From assembly GCA_039932715.1 (NCBI GenBank), contig JBDTPN010000015.1:1-64000 (forward strand): DNA of 64,000 nt. Direction: 5' to 3'. Both the position numbers and the translations under genes were made by a program. This document shows positions 52,968-61,938 of this stretch, one piece after another; within the stretch, counting starts at the first letter, position 1; each line of letters opens with the position of its first letter. The notes beneath the pieces were generated by a model that was not told the DNA's origin, ran no database searches, and was given only the letters and a program-made list of their open reading frames with translations. This DNA is from ZC4RG30 sp039932715 (GTDB lineage Bacteria; Pseudomonadota; Gammaproteobacteria; Steroidobacterales; Steroidobacteraceae).

Positions 52968-54401
52968 ATGCTTACTCCCGTAATTCTTTCCGGCGGCGCC
53001 GGCACGCGCCTCTGGCCGCTATCGCGCGAGCTGTACCCCAAGCAATTGCTGCCACTGGTAGGCAAGGACACCCTGCTGCAGGCCACGGCACTGCGCGTCG
53101 CAGGCCTTGATGCCGCTGCCCCAATTGTCGTCTGCAACGAAGCGCATCGATTCCTGGTTGCCGAGCAGCTGCGCATCATCGATGCCAAAGCCCAGGCCAT
53201 TCTGCTCGAGCCCGTGGGCCGCAATACTGCACCGGCGATAGCTCTGGCAGCGTTGGCTGCCTTGTCGGTGACCAAAGGCAAGACAGACCCGCTGCTGCTC
53301 GTGCTGCCGGCCGATCACGTTATCCGCGACGTAGCTGCGTTTCAGTCAGCGGTGCGTACTGCCATCCAGGCTGCGGAAGCTGGGCGACTGGTCACATTCG
53401 GTGTGGTGCCCACTGCGCCCGAGACGGGTTATGGATATATCCGCCGCGGCAGCGCCCTGGGTGCAGGCCTGGAAGGCGCCTATGACATCGCCGCATTCGT
53501 AGAAAAGCCGGACGCGGCGCGCGCTGCAGATTTTCTCAAGGATGGCAACTACCTCTGGAACAGCGGCATGTTCCTGTTCCGAGCGTCGCGATTCCTCGAG
53601 GAACTGGGCAAGCACGCGCCGGATATCGCCACAGCCTGCCGCCACGCATTCGATGCTGCGCGGCACGACCTGGATTTCATGCGTGTGGGAGAAGAGCAGT
53701 TCGCGTCCTGCCGCAGTGACTCCATTGATTACGCGGTGATGGAAAAGACCGATGCCGCTGCCGTGGTGCCGCTGGGTGCGGGATGGAGCGACGTTGGTTC
53801 CTGGTCGTCCCTGTATGCGGCAGTTGCAACCGAAGCCAATGCGAATGTGACGCGCGGCGACGTGGTGCTCGAGAACTGTGTCGGCAGCTATGTGCATGCA
53901 AGCAGCCGCCTCGTCGCCGCGGTGGGGCTCAAAAATTACGTGGTGGTCGAGACCAAGGATGCCGTGCTGGTCGCGCCCATGGACCAGGTGCAGGACGTCA
54001 AGGCGTTGGTCTCGCGCATCAAGAGCGAAGGGCGCAGTGAGCACCTTTTACATCGGGAAGTGTTCCGGCCGTGGGGCAGCTACGACAGCATCGACTTTGG
54101 CGATCGCTTCCAGGTCAAGCGATTGACCGTCAAACCGGGTGCCTCCATGTCGCTGCAACTGCACCATCATCGTGCCGAGCATTGGATCGTGGTGTCAGGT
54201 ACGGCGCGTATAACGCGCGGCGAGGAAGTCTTCCTGCTCGAAGAAAACCAGTCCACCTATATTCCGGTGGGCGCAAAACACCGCATCGAGAACCCAGGCA
54301 AGATTGTCCTGCACATGATCGAAGTGCAGTCGGGAAGTTACCTCGGAGAGGATGACATCGTCCGCTTCGAGGACATCTACGGGCGCGAAGGCAGCAAGTG
54401 A
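52968..54401 (+). CDS. manC: Mannose-1-phosphate guanylyltransferase / mannose-6-phosphate isomerase
   Basis: A 477-residue bifunctional enzyme making GDP-mannose for surface polysaccharide. The nucleotidyltransferase half opens with VILSGGAGTRLWPLSR (about 5-20) and YPKQLLPL and contains VEKPD and NSGMFLFR. The C-terminal cupin half (from about 355, RPWGSYDSID, LQLHHHRAEHW) is the type II phosphomannose isomerase. AGGA at 52955-52958 precedes the ATG at good spacing. GTGA overlap with rmlA. First gene of the sugar-nucleotide operon. Confidence 0.95.
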   Translation: MLTPVILSGGAGTRLWPLSRELYPKQLLPLVGKDTLLQATALRVAGLDAAAPIVVCNEAHRFLVAEQLRIIDAKAQAILLEPVGRNTAPAIALAALAALSVTKGKTDPLLLVLPADHVIRDVAAFQSAVRTAIQAAEAGRLVTFGVVPTAPETGYGYIRRGSALGAGLEGAYDIAAFVEKPDAARAADFLKDGNYLWNSGMFLFRASRFLEELGKHAPDIATACRHAFDAARHDLDFMRVGEEQFASCRSDSIDYAVMEKTDAAAVVPLGAGWSDVGSWSSLYAAVATEANANVTRGDVVLENCVGSYVHASSRLVAAVGLKNYVVVETKDAVLVAPMDQVQDVKALVSRIKSEGRSEHLLHREVFRPWGSYDSIDFGDRFQVKRLTVKPGASMSLQLHHHRAEHWIVVSGTARITRGEEVFLLEENQSTYIPVGAKHRIENPGKIVLHMIEVQSGSYLGEDDIVRFEDIYGREGSK

Positions 54402-55279
54402 GCCGCAAGGGCATCATCCTTGCCGGGGGCTCCGGCACCCGCCTGCATCCACTCACGGTAAGGGTCAGCAAGCAGCTGCTGCCGGTGTACGACAAGCCGA
54501 TGATTTACTACCCGCTGTCGGTGCTGATGCTGGCCGGAATTCGCGACATCCTCATTATCACCACGCCGCACGATGCCGACTTGTTCCAGGCGGTGCTGGG
54601 CGATGGCGCCAGCTGGGGCCTATCGATCACCTATGCGCAGCAGCCAAAACCCGAAGGTCTTGCCCAGGCGTTTGTAATCGGCGATCGTCATGTCGGCAAT
54701 GCGCCCTCGGCGCTGGTCCTTGGCGACAACATTTTCTATGGTCGCGGCTTTGGAGAAATCCTGCAGCGCGCTGACGCGCGCCAGAAAGGTGCCACAGTTT
54801 TCGGATATTTCGTTCGCGATCCGGAACGCTATGGCGTGGTCAGCTTCAATGCACACGGGAAACCTGAAGATATCGTTGAGAAGCCCACAGTCCCGAAGTC
54901 CAACTTCGCGGTCACCGGCCTCTATTTCTATGACAGGGACGTGGTCGATATTGCCAAATCCATCAAGCCGTCTCCCCGGGGCGAACTCGAGATTACCGAC
55001 GTCAACCGCATATACCTGCAGCGCGGTGATCTCGAAGTCGAGAAACTGGGACGCGGCTTCGCCTGGCTCGATACCGGCACCCACCAGTCGTTGATGGATG
55101 CCGGAACCTACGTGCGTGTAGTCGAGGATCGCCAGGGCACCAAGATCTGCTGCCCCGAGGAGATCGCCTGGCGTAAGGGGTTTATCACAAGGGAACAGCT
55201 CGAAAGGCTGGCACAGCCGCTGATAAAGAGCGGCTACGGTGAATACCTGCTCGATGTACTCAGGCACGATTCGCCGTGA
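54398..55279 (+). CDS. rmlA: Glucose-1-phosphate thymidylyltransferase
   Basis: A 293-residue enzyme making dTDP-glucose, first step to dTDP-L-rhamnose. GGSGTRLHPLT, KQLLPVYDKPMIYYPL, LGDNIFYG and EITDVNRIY are diagnostic. GTG start overlapping the manC stop; GTGA overlap with rmlC. Confidence 0.97.
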   Translation: MSRKGIILAGGSGTRLHPLTVRVSKQLLPVYDKPMIYYPLSVLMLAGIRDILIITTPHDADLFQAVLGDGASWGLSITYAQQPKPEGLAQAFVIGDRHVGNAPSALVLGDNIFYGRGFGEILQRADARQKGATVFGYFVRDPERYGVVSFNAHGKPEDIVEKPTVPKSNFAVTGLYFYDRDVVDIAKSIKPSPRGELEITDVNRIYLQRGDLEVEKLGRGFAWLDTGTHQSLMDAGTYVRVVEDRQGTKICCPEEIAWRKGFITREQLERLAQPLIKSGYGEYLLDVLRHDSP

Positions 55280-55824
55280 ACGTTATCCAGCCAGCATTGC
55301 ACGGTGTATTGATCATCGAGCCCAGGGTGTTTGGCGACGCGCGAGGCTTTTTCCTGGAGAGCTGGAATGAGCAGACATTTGCGAAAGCCGGCATCACCGC
55401 AAAGTTCGTGCAGGACAATCACAGCAAGTCCACGCAAGGCACGTTACGCGGGCTGCATTATCAGTTGCAGCACACCCAGGGCAAACTGGTGCGCGTGATC
55501 TCAGGGGAAGTTTTCGACGTCATGGTGGATCTGCGTCGCTCTTCGCCCACGTTTGGGCAGTGGTTGGGCGTGGCGATCTCCGCGGAAAACAAACGCATCG
55601 TTTGGGTCCCAGAAGGATTCGCACATGGGTTCTATGTCGTGAGTCCGACTGCGGAGTTCCTTTACAAATGCACAGACTTTTACGATCCGGACTCCGAGCA
55701 AACATTGGCCTGGGATGATCCGGCGGTAGGGATTCAGTGGCCATTGGTGCCGGAAGTGGAGACGCTGCTCTCCGCCAAGGACAAACTGGGCAAAACCCTG
55801 CGCGATGCCGAGATCTTCGCTTGA
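55276..55824 (+). CDS. rmlC: dTDP-4-dehydrorhamnose 3,5-epimerase
   Basis: A 182-residue cupin enzyme, third step to dTDP-L-rhamnose. DNHSKSTQGTLRGLHYQ holds the conserved histidine; the second half with WVPEGFAHGFYV and YKCTDFYDP is typical. GTG start in a GTGA overlap with rmlA. rmlD starts 11 bases after the stop. Confidence 0.96.
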   Translation: MNVIQPALHGVLIIEPRVFGDARGFFLESWNEQTFAKAGITAKFVQDNHSKSTQGTLRGLHYQLQHTQGKLVRVISGEVFDVMVDLRRSSPTFGQWLGVAISAENKRIVWVPEGFAHGFYVVSPTAEFLYKCTDFYDPDSEQTLAWDDPAVGIQWPLVPEVETLLSAKDKLGKTLRDAEIFA

Positions 55825-55834
55825 GGCGCGGGAC

Positions 55835-56707
55835 GTGTCCCTGAAAGTCGTTGTTACCGGCGCCGGGGGGCAGCTGGGTCAGGAACTGGTGCGCACGGCG
55901 CCAAAAACGGTGACATTGACCCCGCTTACCAGCCAGGAGTGCGATATCGGTGATGCGGCGGCCGTTTCCGCCATGGTGGTGCGCGAGCGACCACAGGTCA
56001 TCATCAACGCTGCGGCCTACACTGCCGTGGACAAGGCAGAGAGCGAAGTCGCGCTGGCCACGCGCGTCAACGCACGCGGGCCCAGCAACCTTGCCGGCGC
56101 CGGCACCGAGTTCCGGCTGATCCATGTTTCTACCGATTTTGTGTTCGACGGCACGCGCGCTCGCCCGTATCGGCCGGAGGATGCACCCAATCCGCTATCC
56201 GTATATGGCCGCACCAAGCTCGAGGGAGAGGCGCCGGTTCGCTCGCGGGGCGCGAAGGGTCTGGTACTGCGCACCTCGTGGGTTTATTCAGCAGGCGGCA
56301 ACAATTTCGTGAAAACCATGCTGCGACTAATGGCGACCCGCCCGGAGCTGCGCGTGGTCGCCGATCAAATCGCGGCACCCACCTGGGCGCATGGGCTCGC
56401 TGAAGCCCTGTGGCGTGCAGTGGAGCGCCCGCAACTCAGCGGCTTGCATCACTGGCATGACGCTGGCGTCGCATCCTGGTATGACTTCGCCGTAGCGATT
56501 GCCGAAGAGAGTCTGACGCTGGGCCTGTTGCCGCAACCCGTGACGGTTATTCCCATCGAGACCCGCGCTTACCCGACACCGGCCCGCCGTCCAGCATTCA
56601 GCCTTCTCGACTGTACGCAGACCTGGCGTGAATTGGACTTGCTGCCGCCCCACTGGCGCGCCAACCTTCGGCGCATGCTCATCGAACTCAAGGAAAGCAA
56701 TGTCTAG
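55835..56707 (+). CDS. rmlD: dTDP-4-dehydrorhamnose reductase
   Basis: A 290-residue NAD(P)H-dependent short-chain reductase, last step to dTDP-L-rhamnose. The Rossmann motif GAGGQLGQEL (about 9-18), YTAVDKAE, STDFVFDG and YGRTKLEGE are family signatures. The GTG at 55835 is chosen because GAGG at 55823-55826 lies eight bases upstream and the protein then begins with the first beta-strand; an ATG at 55805 would overlap rmlC. Confidence 0.94.
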   Translation: MSLKVVVTGAGGQLGQELVRTAPKTVTLTPLTSQECDIGDAAAVSAMVVRERPQVIINAAAYTAVDKAESEVALATRVNARGPSNLAGAGTEFRLIHVSTDFVFDGTRARPYRPEDAPNPLSVYGRTKLEGEAPVRSRGAKGLVLRTSWVYSAGGNNFVKTMLRLMATRPELRVVADQIAAPTWAHGLAEALWRAVERPQLSGLHHWHDAGVASWYDFAVAIAEESLTLGLLPQPVTVIPIETRAYPTPARRPAFSLLDCTQTWRELDLLPPHWRANLRRMLIELKESNV

Positions 56708-57812
56708 GGTCCTCGTCACTGGTGGTGCCGGTTTCATCGGCGCAAATTTCGTTCGCTACCACGCCGAGACTCACCCAGCTGATGTTCTCGTGGTCCTGGA
56801 CGCACTTACTTATGCGGGCAACCTGGCCAGCATCCAGGAGGTGCTCGACGGTCGGCGTCGACACTTCGTGCGTGGCGATATCGGTGATGAAGACCTGGTC
56901 TTCGAACTGCTGCAGCGTCACGACATCGAAACCATCGTGCATTTCGCGGCGGAGTCGCATGTGGACCGCTCCATCATCGGCCCGGATGCATTCATCGAGA
57001 CCAACATCGTCGGTACGCACGCGCTGCTCAAGGCGGCGCGCAAGGCATGGTTGGGAGAGCGCAAACGCGCGGACCACAAGTTTCACCATGTGTCGACCGA
57101 TGAGGTATTCGGTTCGCTGGGCCCGGATGATCCGGCCTTCACCGAATCCACCGCCTATGCGCCCAATTCGCCGTATGCGGCCAGCAAGGCGGGGTCCGAT
57201 ATGCTCGTCCGCGCCTACCAGCACACTTACGGTCTGACGACGACCATGACCAACTGCTCCAACAACTACGGGCCTTTCCAATTTCCAGAAAAGCTGATCC
57301 CGCTGTTCATCATCCGTTGTCTTGAAGGCGGACCGTTGCCCATTTACGGCGATGGCATGAACGTGCGCGACTGGCTATTCGTCGAGGACCACTGCAGGGG
57401 TATCGATGCGGTGCTTGCGAAGGGTCGGGCAGGTGAGACCTACAACATAGGGGGGCGTTGCGAGCTGCCCAACCTCACGGTCATCGATACCATTGTGAGG
57501 GCCGTCGACCTGGCATTCGCGAATGACCGATCGTTGAGCGAGCGGTTCCCGAAGAGTCCGGCTGCGCGTGGCGCGAGTTGCGCAGAGCTCAAGAGCTACG
57601 TCACCGATCGGCCGGGGCACGATCGCCGCTATGCGATTGATCCGCGCAAGATTGAGCGCGAACTCAAATTCACTCCGACGCATCAATTCGAACAGGCGCT
57701 CGGCGAAACAGTCGCTTGGTATATAGATAATGAGCCGTGGTGGCGGGCTATACAGAACAATGAGTATCGACAGTGGGTAGAGGCCAACTACGCGCAGCGC
57801 CTGACATCCTGA
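56700..57812 (+). CDS. rmlB: dTDP-glucose 4,6-dehydratase
   Basis: A 370-residue NAD-dependent dehydratase, second step to dTDP-L-rhamnose. GGAGFIGANFVRY, STDEVFG with Asp134 and Glu135, and the Tyr159-x3-Lys163 motif in YAASK are present. AAGGAAAG upstream is a strong ribosome site, and the gene overlaps the rmlD end by eight bases. The order manC-rmlA-rmlC-rmlD-rmlB places it last among the sugar-nucleotide genes. Confidence 0.97.
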   Translation: MSRVLVTGGAGFIGANFVRYHAETHPADVLVVLDALTYAGNLASIQEVLDGRRRHFVRGDIGDEDLVFELLQRHDIETIVHFAAESHVDRSIIGPDAFIETNIVGTHALLKAARKAWLGERKRADHKFHHVSTDEVFGSLGPDDPAFTESTAYAPNSPYAASKAGSDMLVRAYQHTYGLTTTMTNCSNNYGPFQFPEKLIPLFIIRCLEGGPLPIYGDGMNVRDWLFVEDHCRGIDAVLAKGRAGETYNIGGRCELPNLTVIDTIVRAVDLAFANDRSLSERFPKSPAARGASCAELKSYVTDRPGHDRRYAIDPRKIERELKFTPTHQFEQALGETVAWYIDNEPWWRAIQNNEYRQWVEANYAQRLTS

Positions 57813-57831
57813 CAAATGGAGTAACTCTGAA

Positions 57832-59802
57832 GTGTTCACCCGTCGTTCCCTGCTGATAGGTAGCGTCGCAGCTAACCTGCCCCGATTGGCAGGCTGCGCC
57901 CCGGGAGCTCCTCCCATTGCCGATGCAGGGCTACCCAGCGCACCCGGTAAAGCCGCACGGTTCCCCACTGGTACAACCAGATTCAAGGGCGAAAATATCG
58001 GTGGTGGCGACTATTGGGCTGCCCCTGACCTGTTCATCGACCAGATCGATAATGCCGGATGGAGTGTTACAGGCAAGTTCACTGATCCGGCCTCTGGCGA
58101 TGTCTCCCTGCCGACAGGCAATAGCTGGTCTGCGCTACTGCGCGAAACCTCGCCGCGCCGGGCCATGGCGCATGTGAAGCTCAGGCCTGGCAAGATTCGC
58201 GTGTGGTGGACAGGAACCGCCACGGTGGGCGAAGTCAGCGTCTCCGCGCCAGGTTGGGCAAAAGTTGCCAGCGCCGGCCAGCAGGCGATTGAAATAACGA
58301 TATCCGCCGAGAACGCTCAGGACGGCGGCCAGTTGTCGTTGCGTTTTGAGAATAACAGCGGCAGTACCAAGACTCTTATTCAGCCGCATGCCGTCTACGT
58401 CGACGATCTGGCGGCCTTTAATGCCGGCGAGATTTTCGACCCGCGCCACCTTGCTAGTTATCCGTCCGATATCGGTGTTATTCGCGTGCCGACTACCTGT
58501 TTCGTCCATATGACCAATGGCCTGGACAAGAAGCTCAACGCTGAGCTGACGTACGACCAACTTGTTCCGTCGGCGACAAATCACTTCTGGAAGCACCGCA
58601 ACTACCAGACGGCGGCGCGATTGGCGAAGCGACTGGGCCCGGATGTGGCCCTGTGGGTAAACGCGAACGTATTGATGAACTACGCCGGGTACGTGCAATT
58701 GGCGGCGGCAATTGCCGCCACTGGGTTTACCGGCAAGATCATCCTGGAGGGCGGACTGGAATTCTGGAACTACGCCTATCCCTATGTGATGCAAAGAGAG
58801 AGAGCGCGAGAAGTCATCGGCCCGAAAATCACCGTGGTCGATGGAAATGGCTACCCCAGTTCGCAGGAAGGCCATATCGACGCCTGTTGCTACGCCGAAA
58901 AATCCCGCCAGTTGTGGGAGGCGTTTGCGGAACACTTCCCACAACCGCAACTCATTCGTGTCCTTACCGGGCAGACTGAATGGTTCGATATCCTGTCGGC
59001 TATGTTTGCTTACCGCCGGGACGGGAAGGGGCAGCGGTGCGGTGAGATTTATGATGCCAACTCGATTGCGGGCTATGCCGGCTGGACCAACCCGGACGAA
59101 ATGTGGAACGCGGGCGCACAGAACTTCACGCCGGCGCAATGGGACGCGGAAATGGGCAGGCGCCTTACGGCGTTGACTGCAAAGATCGACTCGTACAAGG
59201 CAGAGGCGAGCAGCAGGCCCTTTTCAAAGAATCCGAACTATCTGATGTACGAAGGTTGGCATCATATTGCGGTGTATGACACGTTCAATGTCGGCAAGGC
59301 ATCTGGCGCGGCAGGCCAGGGAACGCTGACGTTCACATCCAGCATCAGCGGTCGCATTGAAACCGGCGAATTCCTGTATTCGAATGTGGCATGGGATTGG
59401 GTGAGCTTATGGGATTCCCCGTGGCCCAACGGGGGCGCCTACGCGAGAGTTGTGGATGCAACGCACGTGACGTTGCACCCTTCGGCTGCCGACGCTGCGG
59501 CAAATACGCGACCGTTGAAATTGAACGCGACGATCAACGACGCGACCTTCACAAACAGTGGCAGAGCCAAAGCTATTGCGGACTCGGCAATGGCCTGGAT
59601 TCATTCTTCACACGGTGTCGCCTGGTCGGATCACTGGTGGACCCAGATGAAGACCAGGTTCAACAGTTACCGCTGCATATTCGAGCCGAAGCAAGTTGCA
59701 ACGGGTGCAGATAACATGTGGGGCTTCTTCCCTCCGCCAACCAATGTGCACAGCCCAGATGGCCTCATGCTGACCTGGTGGCGCGGTGTGTCTGGTGCCT
59801 GA
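57832..59802 (+). CDS. Exported protein of unknown function in the polysaccharide locus, possibly carbohydrate-active
   Basis: A 656-residue protein. The N-terminus TRRSLLIG...LAGC has a twin-arginine pair (residues 4-5) and a lipobox ending in Cys22, so it is probably a Tat-exported lipoprotein. Residues about 45-190 look beta-rich, like a carbohydrate-binding or jelly-roll domain (SLRFENNSGSTKTLIQPHAVYVDD). Residues about 225-470 alternate helices and strands as in a TIM barrel, with many aromatic residues, LWVNANVLMNYAGY, a glutamate in ILEGGLEFWNYAY and MYEGWHH. The rest is beta-rich again. I do not recognise the family. The start is a GTG with GGAG at 57818-57821. Probably acts on, or binds, the polysaccharide made by this locus. 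Confidence 0.7.
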   Translation: MFTRRSLLIGSVAANLPRLAGCAPGAPPIADAGLPSAPGKAARFPTGTTRFKGENIGGGDYWAAPDLFIDQIDNAGWSVTGKFTDPASGDVSLPTGNSWSALLRETSPRRAMAHVKLRPGKIRVWWTGTATVGEVSVSAPGWAKVASAGQQAIEITISAENAQDGGQLSLRFENNSGSTKTLIQPHAVYVDDLAAFNAGEIFDPRHLASYPSDIGVIRVPTTCFVHMTNGLDKKLNAELTYDQLVPSATNHFWKHRNYQTAARLAKRLGPDVALWVNANVLMNYAGYVQLAAAIAATGFTGKIILEGGLEFWNYAYPYVMQRERAREVIGPKITVVDGNGYPSSQEGHIDACCYAEKSRQLWEAFAEHFPQPQLIRVLTGQTEWFDILSAMFAYRRDGKGQRCGEIYDANSIAGYAGWTNPDEMWNAGAQNFTPAQWDAEMGRRLTALTAKIDSYKAEASSRPFSKNPNYLMYEGWHHIAVYDTFNVGKASGAAGQGTLTFTSSISGRIETGEFLYSNVAWDWVSLWDSPWPNGGAYARVVDATHVTLHPSAADAAANTRPLKLNATINDATFTNSGRAKAIADSAMAWIHSSHGVAWSDHWWTQMKTRFNSYRCIFEPKQVATGADNMWGFFPPPTNVHSPDGLMLTWWRGVSGA

Positions 59803-59832
59803 AAGTCCTTTCGCGGCATTGGTGAATTGGAA

Positions 59833-61938
59833 ATGGACCGTCAGACACGACGAACGCTAACGGCAACCTTTCGATCTCGAAGAAAGGACTTGTCGCTGGC
59901 CCTGATGGAGTCAACGCAGCTAGTCGAGGCGTTCGCCCTACTTACGCGCCAGTGGCAGGGGCCAGTCGAAGAATTACTGGAAAGGGAAGTGGCATGCCTG
60001 ATCGACTATCTGGACGAATACTTCGGACATGACAACGAAGATTTCAGGCATCTCTACATAGGGGAACGCCTCAAGATTACCTACAGGTCGGGAGCCAGTC
60101 TCGCGGAGAGAAATGCGCTGATGACCTCTCTCCTGAAGAATGACAAACGCCTCATCGGGTCAGTCCTGCGGGGGCTGGTGTCTGTCGATGCCATTGCGCA
60201 AGTCGATAATTTCTTTGACGAAGCATTGAGTCTCTTTTCCGGGTTACATTCCAGGGAACTCCGAATTCTCCTGATCGGGGATTGCCTTTACCTGGATGTC
60301 ATGGCGTTCCTGACGGGACTAACGGCGGCCGATGGGATTGCGCTGCACCCCCACTACATTACATACCGGGATATGCGAAAGGTTCTGCAGGAACTCAAAG
60401 CATCGAAAGAGCCCCAGTTCGATCTGGTGTTCTTCAGCCCATTTACGTACGACGCGAGTCCGATCTTTGGGCAGTGCCTCGCAATGTCGTCGGCATTCGA
60501 CAAAGCTACCACCATGTTTGACAAGCTCGCACCGCTACTGTCTGAAGTCGAGCAGGTGATCGACCATTTGGCGGCGACGGTCGAGTGCCCCATCTTCATT
60601 CACAACACCATCGCAGTGGATCGCAGCGCAGCGGCGAAGCGCGCGCTAAAAGGAGTTAGCACACATTATTCACGCCGTCGCGTGTGCCACCTGATCAATA
60701 CATGGATACGTACATGCATTGCGAAACCAAGAGACGCTCAGCTGGGGAATCTGCATTGCTTTGACGAAAGGGAGCTGTTGCGCGAATATTCCTGGTACCG
60801 GTTGGGCTCAACTTACTACAAACAAATACTTCAACATCCTGCGGTGATGGGAAGTGCCGTAGCCCGTGGCTATTCTCGAATTTGTGCCGTTGTTGCCATT
60901 TACCTCAAGAAGAAGCTGGTCGTATGCGACCTGGACAACACGTTGTGGGAAGGCGTAATCGGCGAAGGTGCCGTAAGGCATTACATGGATCGCCAAACGA
61001 TGTTGCGCAGCCTGAAAGAAAAGGGCGTAGTGCTTGCTATCAGTTCCAAGAACGATCCGAAGCGCGTGCACTGGGACGGTGCCCTGTTAAGTGACAAGGA
61101 CTTCGTGCATTCGGAAATCAGTTGGGAACCCAAGGTTGAGGCGTTCACGAGGATCGAAAAGCGCCTCAACCTGAAAATGAAGGACTTCATCTTTCTGGAT
61201 GATCGCGAAGATGAGCGAGAACTGGTAGGCAACAGGTATCCACAGGTGTCCGCACTTGATCCGGGAGACACGGAGGTGTGGGCGCGCATATCGCTGTGGA
61301 ACGAGCTGTTGGGCAAAATGCCGACAATCGATCGCACCCGAATGTACCGGGAACGCGCCGCAAGAGAGGCGCTGTTGGATAGCCTGCACATCGAGGCCAC
61401 CCCGTCGAATCGCGCAGCTCTATACAGCGGTCTTGGTCTTCGCCTTGAGCTGTCCCGACCCAAGTCCGGGGATCTGAAGAGACTGGCGGAGTTGATTAGT
61501 CGTACAAATCAATTCAACACCTTGGGCAGTCGAACGGGCTCCAGGGAGTTGGACAGGTGGTCTTCGGATTCCGCGTACCACCTCCTGCAAGGGAGAGTCG
61601 CAGACAAGTTCGGCGATATGGGCATAGTGTGCGCTATCGTTGCGCAAGAAGTGGATCAAGACATTGATATCGCAATCTTTGTCCTGAGCTGCAGGGTATT
61701 TGGTTACGGAATCGAGACAGCTGCTCTGAATCACTTCAAGCGTCTTGCTATCAAGAGCGCCAAGCGCGTTACGGGCCGCATTGTGAATACGCAATTCAAC
61801 GAGCCGTGCCGCAATGTGTTTGCGGAGAATGGTTTCGAGCTTGTCGATGGGCGGTGGGAATACTCAGGCAAAGACGATACTAGTGATCCGGATTGGCTGG
61901 CGGTAATGTCAACAGAGCAGGCCCCGATTTGGAAGTAA
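59833..61938 (+). CDS. FkbH-like HAD-superfamily protein
   Basis: A 701-residue protein of the FkbH type. The N-terminal half (about 1-350) corresponds to the helical and SGNH-like part of long FkbH proteins. A HAD domain follows, with VCDLDNTLWEGVIGEG (Asp366 and Asp368), ISSKNDPKRV and LDDREDERELV (Asp456). A C-terminal acetyltransferase-like domain with RTNQFNT completes it. FkbH proteins dephosphorylate 1,3-bisphosphoglycerate and load the glyceryl unit onto a carrier protein in polyketide pathways, and relatives in surface-polysaccharide loci may make glycerate- or lactate-type decorations. No carrier protein gene is visible nearby. A TTG at 59827 is an alternative start. GC content visibly lower than upstream genes. 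Confidence 0.85.
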   Translation: MDRQTRRTLTATFRSRRKDLSLALMESTQLVEAFALLTRQWQGPVEELLEREVACLIDYLDEYFGHDNEDFRHLYIGERLKITYRSGASLAERNALMTSLLKNDKRLIGSVLRGLVSVDAIAQVDNFFDEALSLFSGLHSRELRILLIGDCLYLDVMAFLTGLTAADGIALHPHYITYRDMRKVLQELKASKEPQFDLVFFSPFTYDASPIFGQCLAMSSAFDKATTMFDKLAPLLSEVEQVIDHLAATVECPIFIHNTIAVDRSAAAKRALKGVSTHYSRRRVCHLINTWIRTCIAKPRDAQLGNLHCFDERELLREYSWYRLGSTYYKQILQHPAVMGSAVARGYSRICAVVAIYLKKKLVVCDLDNTLWEGVIGEGAVRHYMDRQTMLRSLKEKGVVLAISSKNDPKRVHWDGALLSDKDFVHSEISWEPKVEAFTRIEKRLNLKMKDFIFLDDREDERELVGNRYPQVSALDPGDTEVWARISLWNELLGKMPTIDRTRMYRERAAREALLDSLHIEATPSNRAALYSGLGLRLELSRPKSGDLKRLAELISRTNQFNTLGSRTGSRELDRWSSDSAYHLLQGRVADKFGDMGIVCAIVAQEVDQDIDIAIFVLSCRVFGYGIETAALNHFKRLAIKSAKRVTGRIVNTQFNEPCRNVFAENGFELVDGRWEYSGKDDTSDPDWLAVMSTEQAPIWK

